This document shows positions 1 through 6,632 of a DNA stretch of 6,881 nucleotides, piece after piece; positions within the stretch are counted from its first letter, which is position 1; the number at the start of each line of letters is the position of its first letter. The DNA is from Draconibacterium sp. (GTDB lineage Bacteria; Bacteroidota; Bacteroidia; Bacteroidales; Prolixibacteraceae): positions 1-6,881 of the forward strand of contig JALUZN010000361.1 of the NCBI GenBank assembly GCA_027011835.1. Reading direction: 5' to 3'. The notes below the pieces were generated by a model that was given only the letters and a program-made list of their open reading frames with translations, ran no database searches and had not been told where the DNA came from. The position numbers and the translations under genes were made by a program.

Positions 1-474
1 GCTGAGTTGCCCTTTAAAGGCGGTCATCCCTTTTGCCGATTTGCCATTTTTAATGATATTAAAGACATCGGAAAAATTGCATCCGTTAATCCAATATTCA
101 TCGGTAAGGTTTGGGCCGATTGCGTTACCTTCTCCGTTCATTCCGTGGCAGGCAAAACAGTTCATTTCCGAGAATATTTTTTTCCCTTCGGCAATACTTT
201 CGGCATCGGTAAGCAGAACCAATTCATCGCTCGATAAGTTTTTAACCTGATATTCTGTATCGTGCTGAGCCGATTTCCGGGCATATTCTTCGTCTTGTGT
301 ATCTCCAATTCCGAGCCAAAAATAGTAAGCACCGTAAATAATAGCAAATGCAATTGTAATGTAAAAAATTGCCATAATCCAACGTGGAGGCGGATTATCT
401 AACTCCTGAATCCCATCGTAATCGTGATCCATTAATTTCTCATCGTACTTGGTATTGTATTTCTTTTCTGTCAT
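1..474 (-). CDS. ccoP: CcoP, cbb3 oxidase diheme/monoheme cytochrome c subunit III (partial, C-terminus outside window)
   Basis: This is an open frame from ATG at 474 that runs without a stop to the left edge, giving 158 codons. CcoP is the membrane-anchored cytochrome c subunit of cbb3 oxidase; it accepts electrons and hands them toward CcoO/CcoN. The N-terminus carries the family signature DHDYDGIQELDNPPPRW (residues about 17-32), directly followed by one membrane helix (about 33-55). A linker leads to a cytochrome c domain with heme motif CFACH at 106-110 and probable axial Met150 in KGM. Only one heme motif is visible; canonical CcoP has two, and a second could lie beyond the edge. It starts 17 nt after the ccoQ stop with no clear Shine-Dalgarno, only an A/T-rich stretch. 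The heme domain is strikingly similar to the C-terminal domain of the upstream CcoNO fusion. The identification is firm; only the total length and heme number are unknown. Confidence 0.93.
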   Translation of the reverse strand, partial: MTEKKYNTKYDEKLMDHDYDGIQELDNPPPRWIMAIFYITIAFAIIYGAYYFWLGIGDTQDEEYARKSAQHDTEYQVKNLSSDELVLLTDAESIAEGKKIFSEMNCFACHGMNGEGNAIGPNLTDEYWINGCNFSDVFNIIKNGKSAKGMTAFKGQLS

Positions 475-491
475 CACTTAAAATTTTATAG

Positions 492-683
492 TTATGATGT
501 TGCTGTTTCTTCTGAATCGTCATCTTTTAATATCGAACTTTTTATCTCTTCCATCTCCTTGTCGGGCATTCGCATTGTGCGAATAACAATTACAATAAAT
601 AACCCGACAAAAAGAAGCAACCCGATAATATAGTATATCTGGATTCCTTCTATTTGTTGCAATAAGTTACTAACTATCTTCAT
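492..683 (-). CDS. ccoQ: CcoQ/FixQ-type small subunit of cbb3 oxidase
   Basis: A 63-residue protein with a single membrane helix (about residues 17-36, hydrophobic Ile/Leu/Val/Phe) flanked by a basic stretch (RTMRMPDKE) and ending in an acidic tail (KDDDSEE). Size, single-helix topology and position between the catalytic subunit and ccoP fit CcoQ, the small subunit that stabilises assembly of CcoP with the core oxidase. The sequence is too short and variable for identification by motif alone, so context carries much weight. Its ATG at 683 overlaps the TGA of ccoNO in an ATGA arrangement (680-683), which predicts translational coupling. The ccoP start follows 17 nt downstream. Confidence 0.85.
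   Translation of the reverse strand: MKIVSNLLQQIEGIQIYYIIGLLLFVGLFIVIVIRTMRMPDKEMEEIKSSILKDDDSEETATS
680..683 (-). other. ATGA start/stop overlap between ccoNO and ccoQ
   Basis: The ccoNO stop TGA (682-680) shares bases with the ccoQ start ATG (683-681). Such a 4-nt overlap usually couples translation of the second gene to the first, which would keep the small subunit in step with the catalytic one. Confidence 0.85.
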
Positions 684-3127
684 TTTTTCTTATTCAGTTT
701 AAGTAGAACGTAACTTGTTAATTGCGTGATTTGCTTTTCAGAAAACTGATTTTTATACGGAATCATTCCCTTTGTAATGTTTCCATTCGATATAGACCGA
801 AAAACTTCTGATGGTGAATTTCCTTTTAACCATTCATCGTCGGTTAAATTGGGGAATGTTGCAATTCCTTTTCCATCGGCTCCGTGACAGGCAGCACAAG
901 TAGTTGCAAATATTTTACCCGCCACTGCCAAATCTTCGGCACTGTCTAAAAGCTTCACCTCTTTTTGAGGAGTCTCTTCTGTTTCGGCAGCTGCCACAGG
1001 TGGTGGAGCGATGTCTCTTCCCAGTTTATGGATGTATGCAATCATTGCAACCATTTCGGTTAACGGTTTAACCTCAATGTTCGACTTTTTTAGGTCGGCA
1101 ACAATTTCGTTTGCCTGTTTCTTTAAATCGTCAACCGCAACTTTATCGTATCCTTCGGGATATGGAACGCCCAACGTTTGCATTGCTCTTATTTTCTTCG
1201 GAACAAGTTCGAGATTTAACCCTTTTCGCGCAAACCAGTCGTATTTTGGCATAATCGACTGTTCGTTCATTTTTTGAGGATTCATAAAGTGGCTGTAATG
1301 CCAGGCCGAATTTTTATACATCGGGCCTCCAACAAAACCAGCTCTTGCCAAATCGGGTCCGGTACGTCGCGACCCCCACTGGAAAGGATGGTCGTAAACA
1401 AATTCGCCAATTTTCGAGTACTCTCCATACCGATCGGTTTCCCAACGGAATGGCCGAACCACCTGCGAGTGACACGTGTAACATCCTTCAGACACGTACA
1501 AATCGCGTCCCTCCAATTCAAGTGGGGTGTATGGTTTTACCGATTCAATTGTAGGAATATTCGATTTAATAAAAATCATTGGGAGGATTTCTACTGCTCC
1601 GCCAATTGCCAAAACAATAAATACCCAAATAGAAAATCGTACTCCTCTTCTTTCTACCCAACGGTGTACAGTTTCTTGCATAGGATTTCTTTTCCCTTGT
1701 AAAACAAGTGCAGGAGCTTCTGCCAATTCGTTATCTTCTACCGAGCCGGCAGCCATAGTTTTATACAAGTTATAAACCATAATTAGAAATCCGGTTAAGA
1801 AAAGTGTTCCTCCAACAATTCGGATTTTATACATGGGAAGAATTTGAGTAAGCGTTTCGAGGAAGTTCGGATAAGCCAAAAATCCTTCGGGAGTATATTC
1901 GTGCCACATTAACCACTGCGTAACAGCTGCCCAGTAGAGAGGGATGGCATAAATTAATATGGCGAGTGTGGCAATCCAGAAGTGCAGGTTGGCTAGTTTT
2001 TCGGAAAACAGTTTTGTTTTAAATAGCTTTGGAATCATCCAGTAGAGCATTCCAAATACCAGTCCGGCATTCCATCCCATTCCTGCAATATGAACATGAG
2101 CAATGGTCCAGTCGGTAAAGTGGGTAAGCTGGTTTACAAATTTCAACGACATCATTGGCCCTTCAAAAGTTGACATTCCGTAGGCCGTAACCGCAACCAC
2201 CATAAATTTCAGGGCTGCACTGTCGCGCACTCTGTCCCAGGCACCGCGTAAAGTAAGCAACCCGTTTATCATTCCTCCCCACGATGGTGCAATAAGCATA
2301 ATCGAGAACGTTACACCAAGTGCTTGTGCCCAATCGGGAAGCGCCTGATACAACAAGTGGTGAGGCCCTGCCCACATATAAAGGAAAATAAGCGACCAGA
2401 AGTGAATGATTGATAATTTATACGAATAGATCGGCCGGTTGGCAGCTTTGGGAAGATAATAATACATCAGCCCCAAAAATGGTGTTGTAAGGAAAAATGC
2501 CACTGCATTGTGCCCGTACCACCATTGAACTACCGCGTCTTGTGCTCCGGCATAAATCGAGTAACTTTTTGTTAACGAAATAGGCAACTCAAGCGAATTG
2601 ACAACGTGCAACATGGCAACGCCCAAAAACGTTGCAAGATACCACCAAATGGCGGCATAAATATGTTGAACCCGCCTTTTCACAATGGTTCCAATCATAT
2701 TCCACCCAAAAATAACCCAAACTATTGTAATTAAAATATCGATTGGCCACTCCAGTTCTGCATACTCTTTCGATGTTGAAATGCCGAGAGCAAATGTAAC
2801 GGCTGCCAAAACAATTACCAGCTGCCAACCCCAAAAGTGTATGCGGCTGAGCATATCGTTAAACATTCGCGCTTTAAGAAGCTTTTGCAACGAATAATAA
2901 ACACCGGCAAAAATGGCATTTCCTACAAAGGCGAAAATAATTGCGTTTGTATGAAGTGGCCTCATCCGGCCAAAAGTCGTAAACTCCAAATCGAAGTTAA
3001 AAATTGGAAATGCAAGCTGAAGTGCAATCAGCAAGCCCACAATTACTCCTACAACACCCCAAATAATGGTTGCAAGAACAAAAAGTTTTACAATCTTGTT
3101 GTCGTAATAAAATTTCTGATTTTCCAT
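680..3127 (-). CDS. ccoNO: CcoN-CcoO fusion, cbb3 cytochrome c oxidase subunits I/II, with an extra C-terminal cytochrome c domain
   Basis: An 815-residue protein that reduces O2 to water while pumping protons in the cytoplasmic membrane. Residues 1-about 475 are CcoN, a many-helix heme-copper oxidase. His59 (PLHTN) and His346 are the low-spin heme b ligands, His344 is the heme b3 ligand (both in AHVHIAGMGW), CuB ligands are His206 (WWYGHN), His256 and His257 (AGPHH), and Tyr250 is the probable His-Tyr cross-link residue; Glu322 (FEGPM) is conserved. Residues about 476-705 are CcoO: a membrane helix at about 498-518, heme motif CYTCH at 549-553 and probable axial Met626 in SIMPKYDWF. An Ala/Pro/Glu-rich linker (about 702-724) then leads to a further cytochrome c domain with CAACH at 744-748 and probable axial Met788. 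CcoN and CcoO are separate genes in Proteobacteria; the fusion is typical of Bacteroidota, but the extra heme domain makes this protein unusually long. It lies 11 nt after ccoS and its stop overlaps ccoQ. Confidence 0.97.
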   Translation of the reverse strand: MENQKFYYDNKIVKLFVLATIIWGVVGVIVGLLIALQLAFPIFNFDLEFTTFGRMRPLHTNAIIFAFVGNAIFAGVYYSLQKLLKARMFNDMLSRIHFWGWQLVIVLAAVTFALGISTSKEYAELEWPIDILITIVWVIFGWNMIGTIVKRRVQHIYAAIWWYLATFLGVAMLHVVNSLELPISLTKSYSIYAGAQDAVVQWWYGHNAVAFFLTTPFLGLMYYYLPKAANRPIYSYKLSIIHFWSLIFLYMWAGPHHLLYQALPDWAQALGVTFSIMLIAPSWGGMINGLLTLRGAWDRVRDSAALKFMVVAVTAYGMSTFEGPMMSLKFVNQLTHFTDWTIAHVHIAGMGWNAGLVFGMLYWMIPKLFKTKLFSEKLANLHFWIATLAILIYAIPLYWAAVTQWLMWHEYTPEGFLAYPNFLETLTQILPMYKIRIVGGTLFLTGFLIMVYNLYKTMAAGSVEDNELAEAPALVLQGKRNPMQETVHRWVERRGVRFSIWVFIVLAIGGAVEILPMIFIKSNIPTIESVKPYTPLELEGRDLYVSEGCYTCHSQVVRPFRWETDRYGEYSKIGEFVYDHPFQWGSRRTGPDLARAGFVGGPMYKNSAWHYSHFMNPQKMNEQSIMPKYDWFARKGLNLELVPKKIRAMQTLGVPYPEGYDKVAVDDLKKQANEIVADLKKSNIEVKPLTEMVAMIAYIHKLGRDIAPPPVAAAETEETPQKEVKLLDSAEDLAVAGKIFATTCAACHGADGKGIATFPNLTDDEWLKGNSPSEVFRSISNGNITKGMIPYKNQFSEKQITQLTSYVLLKLNKKK

Positions 3128-3138
3128 AAGTACGGTCG

Positions 3139-3321
3139 TTATTTTGTTTGTTCTTTATTGTTATCGGTATCTTTATCTATCTCATCGTCGTCGAACAATA
3201 TTCGAATTGACGGAGTCTCGTTATCGTCGAATTGTCCGGAACGTACTGCCCAGATAAACGCACCGAGAAAAACCAGTGCAACCAATAAACTAACTCCTAT
3301 TAACAGATAAAATATATTCAT
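3139..3321 (-). CDS. ccoS: CcoS, cbb3-type oxidase assembly protein
   Basis: A 60-residue protein with one N-terminal membrane helix (about residues 4-26) followed by the hallmark CcoS stretch: WAVRSGQFDDNET, then IRILFDDDE, and a very acidic, polar tail. CcoS is required for maturation of the cbb3 oxidase, and in studied bacteria for insertion of cofactors (heme b and CuB) into CcoN; it is not part of the finished enzyme. It sits immediately upstream of ccoNO (11 nt) and 8 nt after the cytochrome c gene, so it is in the same transcript. The partner copper ATPase CcoI and the CcoG/CcoH genes are not in the window. Confidence 0.95.
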   Translation of the reverse strand: MNIFYLLIGVSLLVALVFLGAFIWAVRSGQFDDNETPSIRILFDDDEIDKDTDNNKEQTK

Positions 3322-3329
3322 CTAAAAGT

Positions 3330-4211
3330 TTACCCCTTGCTCATTCCTTTTATTCTCATAATCTGAAAGACCACATATCCAATGGTTATCCAAGCACCAC
3401 CAATTGCGCCGAGATACGAGAGCAACATCCACATTGGAATATTGTCGTTGGTCGACCAGATAACTCCTTTTCGAATCAGTTTTGGAGTCTCTTTAGGTGT
3501 ACCTACTTTTGCTTTATCGAGAACAACTTTTTTTGCTTCGAATCCTTCGCCCAGCGAAACCACAAAAGTTACAAACCCCTCTTCGTCTCCAATTAAGTTA
3601 TTTGGAATTTTAAAATCGGCAGCACCGTTTTCGTTTGTAATAACCTGCCCTACAGGAAGATTTCCGAAAGCTCTTTCAATGCAAATATTAACCGGTGTTT
3701 CGGTTAGTTTTTCCTCTTCTCCTTTTTTATTTTTGAATTCAGCAAAAACTGTAACCAACTTTTTGTCGGCATCGACCTGTGCACTTAATGTTGCTTTAAC
3801 CGGTGGCGCTACAACCAGAACCGGACTTTTCTTTGGATTGAAATTCATAAAATAATTTACCAGCAACCATCTTTCATCTTCAGAAAGAGTAGCCTTAAAA
3901 CTTGGCATTATTCCTTTACCAGTCGTGATTTTATAAAACATCGCGCCTTCCGAGTTCTTTTGCATTGTGGTTGAAGCAACATCGGGGGGTGCGGGAGTTA
4001 GTGCAAGTGCATTATTTTTCCCGGGTTCGCCATGACACGATTTGCATTCGCGCATAAAAATCTCTTTCCCTTTTTTTACATTCTCAAGATTGTATTCCAA
4101 CGGGTTCTTTACATTTTGCTTGTCGGCCGGAACCAACCATTCCTGGCTAATTCCCTGCTGTACAGAAAAAAACAGGACGACTACAATTAACAGATTTATT
4201 TTCTTAATCAT
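3330..4211 (-). CDS. Membrane-anchored monoheme cytochrome c with a beta-sandwich-like middle region
   Basis: A 293-residue exported cytochrome. A Sec signal peptide covers residues 1-about 22 (two Lys, hydrophobic core, SVQQGISQ). The cytochrome c domain (about 42-125) has heme motif CKSCH at 56-60 and probable axial Met102 in GIMPSF, with the usual C-terminal helix (LSEDERWLLVNYFMNF). Residues about 135-245 contain no cysteine and have alternating hydrophobic strands and turns, suggesting an Ig-like beta fold; I do not recognise a named domain. A membrane helix (about 260-285) ends in a positively charged tail, so the heme faces the periplasm on a stalk. It lies 5 nt after the NrfD-like gene and 8 nt before ccoS. 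The inferred role is to carry electrons from the iron-sulfur/quinol module to the cbb3 oxidase, analogous to the monoheme ActE of Alternative Complex III, though it is not evidently homologous outside the heme domain. Confidence 0.88.
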   Translation of the reverse strand: MIKKINLLIVVVLFFSVQQGISQEWLVPADKQNVKNPLEYNLENVKKGKEIFMRECKSCHGEPGKNNALALTPAPPDVASTTMQKNSEGAMFYKITTGKGIMPSFKATLSEDERWLLVNYFMNFNPKKSPVLVVAPPVKATLSAQVDADKKLVTVFAEFKNKKGEEEKLTETPVNICIERAFGNLPVGQVITNENGAADFKIPNNLIGDEEGFVTFVVSLGEGFEAKKVVLDKAKVGTPKETPKLIRKGVIWSTNDNIPMWMLLSYLGAIGGAWITIGYVVFQIMRIKGMSKG

Positions 4212-4216
4212 AATAA

Positions 4217-5578
4217 TTAGCTTTTAGGTTGTTCTGAAAAATATTTTTTATCTATTCCTTTCTCCTCGGCATATTCCCAAATTGTAATTACCGGGAACAG
4301 TTTTGCGAGGATGGTAATAATTAAAAGAGCAGCTGTAAATGAAAACAGAGTAATCATTATTTCGATGCCCGTTGGCGAATAGTGATGAAATTCGGCAGGT
4401 ACATTCTGAATGGGTAAAAACGGGTGTTCCAACGTTGGAATTACAATAATATATCGTTTAAACCATGCTCCTATCAATACCACAACCGAAATAACAGTAA
4501 GTGGTAAAGGCTTTCTGAAAAACCGGAAAAGCATTAAAATAATTGGCAAGATTAATCCCAATATCTGCACCGACCAGAACATTAGCGCATATCTTCCAAC
4601 AAAAATATTTAACAGGTGAACTCCTTCGGCAGCTTTCATTTTATAGCCGGGAACCAAAAATTCGTTCACATTAAAATAGAGATAGAGAAGGCTTACAAAA
4701 ACCAATAATTTCCCCATTTGGTCGAAATGAATATCTTCGAAATACTCTTTTAGTCCGTATCGCAAACGGTATGCGTACATAAGCATTACAACGGCTGCCG
4801 AACCGGCAACAAATGCTCCTGCCACAAAATAAGGCCCCATAATAGTACTATCCCAACCTGCACGCAAAGTGGCTGCAAATAACCACGACGTAACAGTATG
4901 AATAGAAAGCCCGACAGGAATAATAAGAATCATTAATACGCGCATGGCGTGATAAATAGTTTTATACTGTTTTGCATTTCCGTTCCATCCCAACGCCAGA
5001 ATTGAATAGATTTTCATTTTCCATTTAGGAACTTCGTCGCCCATCCGGTCGCGTAAAATTGCCAAATCGGGAATTAATGGTAAATAGAAAAGCAATACCG
5101 AAATGGTGAGGTAGGTCATTACTACCGAAACATCCCAAACAATTGGCGATGCAAAACGGCCATGAATAAATACGTTTAATAGCCGGTCGGGGTGTCCCAT
5201 ATCGTTTACAATTATAATTCCTGCCAAAGCAACTCCGGCAATTGCAACTTGTTCGGCTACACGCGAAATTGGTTTCGACCAGCTAATATTGAGCAAGTGT
5301 AATGTTGAACTGATTAAAAAGCCGATTAAACTTACAGCAACAAAAAATACAAAGTTTGCAATGTACATTCCCCACGAAACATAATCGCGCATTCCGGTTA
5401 CACCAAGCCCTTTATCGATCTGTATTCCCCAGCCCCAAAGGCCAACGGCCGAAAACATTATTAATATAAAAAACCAAAACCGGGTTAGTTCATCTTTTTT
5501 TACAATCGATCGGGTTAAATCAAAAACAATTTTGTTTAACAACTTCCTCGACTCCTCAGGAGATTCTATTTTATTCAT
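4217..5578 (-). CDS. nrfD: NrfD/PsrC-family membrane subunit, ActC-like (quinol-site protein)
   Basis: A 453-residue integral membrane protein from ATG at 5578; an in-frame TTG two codons earlier (5584) is possible but less likely. I count about ten membrane helices (roughly 33-51, 69-95, 106-125, 145-168, 211-237, 248-270, 287-308, 327-352, 358-380, 403-429). That matches the 10-helix ActC/ActF type rather than the 8-helix PsrC. Conserved-looking patches also resemble ActC: WDVSVVMTYLTISVLLFY followed by IPDLAILRDR (149-178 region), LSIHTVTSWLFA (about 224-235) and GWDSTIMGPYFVAGA (241-255). Family members bind quinol near the periplasmic face and exchange electrons with an iron-sulfur partner. 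Asp126, His129 and Asp149 are candidate site residues. It follows the iron-sulfur gene by 18 nt and precedes the cytochrome c gene by 5 nt. nrfD is used here as a family label, not as a claim of nitrite reduction. The exact reaction is inferred. Confidence 0.9.
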   Translation of the reverse strand: MNKIESPEESRKLLNKIVFDLTRSIVKKDELTRFWFFILIMFSAVGLWGWGIQIDKGLGVTGMRDYVSWGMYIANFVFFVAVSLIGFLISSTLHLLNISWSKPISRVAEQVAIAGVALAGIIIVNDMGHPDRLLNVFIHGRFASPIVWDVSVVMTYLTISVLLFYLPLIPDLAILRDRMGDEVPKWKMKIYSILALGWNGNAKQYKTIYHAMRVLMILIIPVGLSIHTVTSWLFAATLRAGWDSTIMGPYFVAGAFVAGSAAVVMLMYAYRLRYGLKEYFEDIHFDQMGKLLVFVSLLYLYFNVNEFLVPGYKMKAAEGVHLLNIFVGRYALMFWSVQILGLILPIILMLFRFFRKPLPLTVISVVVLIGAWFKRYIIVIPTLEHPFLPIQNVPAEFHHYSPTGIEIMITLFSFTAALLIITILAKLFPVITIWEYAEEKGIDKKYFSEQPKS

Positions 5579-5596
5579 TTTCAATAGATTTTAGGT

Positions 5597-6514
5597 TTAA
5601 GAATGGTGCTCATCAATGGTTCCTTCAAAAGGCGTAGTTCGGTTTTTAGGAGGCAAATAATAGATGCGTGGTTTTGTTCCCAACTCATCCATTAAATTGT
5701 AAGCAGCATTGTCTTTAATTAGTTTACTGAAACTAACAGTTTCTTTGGTCGTTCCATTGGTAACCGCATCTTCGTTACGGTCGCCGAACCAATAAACTCC
5801 GTTTGGACAGGCCGAAGCACAAGTTGGCAATTTGTCATCGCGCAAACGGTCGGCACTAAAAACACATTTCGAAACAGTTCCTTTTTTCTGGGGAACATTG
5901 GCTTCGATATTATAAGTAACATCTTTATATTTTTCAGAATCGCGCGGCTCGAACCAGTTAAAAATACGTGCCGAATACGGACAAGCAGCAATACAAAACC
6001 GGCAACCAATACACCGTTCGTTGTCGATTAGCACAATACCGTCTTCGCGTTTAAATGTGGCATTTACCGGACAAACTTTTGTACAGGGCGGATTGTCGCA
6101 ATGCTGACACTGTTTTGGCATGTAATAAGGTGCAGTATCTTCCGAGTCCTGCATTTGCAACGTTGTAATGTGATGTTGCTCGGGTCGCAGCTGGTGATGA
6201 TTTTGACATGCTTTCATACACTCGCGCGCATTCCGGCATTTGGCAAGATCAATAACCATTACCCAACTTTTCCCTTCTAAACCTTTTCTTCCTCGCTTTT
6301 GATTTTCGGTTAACGAAGGCATTTCTGCAGGTTTCAGTTGCGATTTGTCAACTTCAACCAACTCCCCACTCGATGTTAACAAGTGGATTTTGTCACCGGT
6401 AACAGTTTCAACTCTGTTACATGAACTTAGAAGGCTCGTACCTCCTACAACCCCGGCAACACCAAGCGATGCTCCGAGGGTTTTCATAAATTTTCTACGT
6501 GTATTTTTCTCCAT
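5597..6514 (-). CDS. Tat-exported, probably lipidated 4Fe-4S dicluster (PsrB/NrfC/DmsB-family) electron-transfer protein
   Basis: A 305-residue protein from ATG at 6514. This start is chosen because it puts a Tat signal (TRRKFMK, residues 5-11) at the N-terminus and is preceded by AAGGA; the frame stays open to an ATG at 6697, but the 61 extra residues would bury the Tat motif. A lipobox-like LSSC ends at Cys32, suggesting a lipid anchor. Four cysteine groups follow: I Cys93/99/103; II Cys136/139/144/148 (CQHCDNPPCTKVC); III Cys168/171/174/178 (CIGCRFCIAAC); IV Cys217/232/236. Groups II and III are complete. Group I has Ala96 and group IV has Ser220 where a ligand cysteine is normally found. 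The family ferries electrons between a membrane quinol subunit and a redox partner on the periplasmic face. It is the first gene of the operon and is followed by its probable NrfD-like partner; no molybdopterin catalytic subunit is present. The family is firm, the precise role inferred. Confidence 0.92.
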   Translation of the reverse strand: MEKNTRRKFMKTLGASLGVAGVVGGTSLLSSCNRVETVTGDKIHLLTSSGELVEVDKSQLKPAEMPSLTENQKRGRKGLEGKSWVMVIDLAKCRNARECMKACQNHHQLRPEQHHITTLQMQDSEDTAPYYMPKQCQHCDNPPCTKVCPVNATFKREDGIVLIDNERCIGCRFCIAACPYSARIFNWFEPRDSEKYKDVTYNIEANVPQKKGTVSKCVFSADRLRDDKLPTCASACPNGVYWFGDRNEDAVTNGTTKETVSFSKLIKDNAAYNLMDELGTKPRIYYLPPKNRTTPFEGTIDEHHS

Positions 6515-6524
6515 AAATCCTTTT
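6515..6524 (-). promoter_or_regulatory. Ribosome binding site for the iron-sulfur gene
   Basis: Reading the minus strand, the ten bases before the ATG at 6514 are AAAAGGATTT, with a purine-rich AAGGA close to the start and a run of A further upstream. It is the clearest Shine-Dalgarno-like signal in the window; the other genes have only A/T-rich leaders. It supports the short start at 6514 over the upstream ATG at 6697. Confidence 0.6.
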
Positions 6525-6593
6525 TTTTGAAGAACTAAAACCTCAGTTAGAAATAGTCTATTTTCCACTAAATTAATTATTCTAAGTAAACTA

Positions 6594-6625
6594 CAAAATA
6601 ATGATTGAAGCATTTGTCCATAAAA
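6594..6625 (-). promoter_or_regulatory. Possible Bacteroidota-type promoter (-33/-7), weak match
   Basis: On the minus strand, TTATTTTG (6601-6594) matches five of six fixed bases of the Bacteroidota -7 pattern TAnnTTTG. A TTTT (6625-6622) lies 20 nt upstream, matching three of four bases of the -33 TTTG; the usual spacing is about 19-21. This would give a leader of roughly 75-80 nt before the ATG at 6514. In such AT-rich DNA a match of this quality can occur by chance, so this is only a candidate. Confidence 0.2.
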
Positions 6626-6632
6626 GACAAAT
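6612..6632. repeat. Perfect 7-bp inverted repeat, possible operator
   Basis: The arms ATTTGTC (6612-6618) and GACAAAT (6626-6632) are perfect reverse complements separated by 7 bases, with an overall length of 21 bp typical of a dimeric regulator site. It overlaps the -33 half of the weak candidate promoter and lies about 100 bases upstream of the first start codon. A lone half-like TTTTGTC occurs again at 6791-6797. I do not recognise the cognate regulator; it does not match FNR. A chance palindrome in AT-rich sequence is possible. Confidence 0.3.

Noticed and set aside
2837..3855. Plus-strand open frames of about 157 codons (2837-3310 and 3382-3855) and a 142-codon one at 1274-1702
   Set aside because: They lie antisense to genes with unmistakable motifs (ccoNO, ccoS, cytochrome c), show no recognisable domains, and have no operon logic of their own.
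3330..6514. Interpretation as a polysulfide, nitrite or DMSO reductase operon
   Set aside because: No molybdopterin or multiheme catalytic subunit is encoded in the window, the Fe-S gene is preceded by non-coding DNA, and the block is transcribed straight into a cbb3 oxidase operon.
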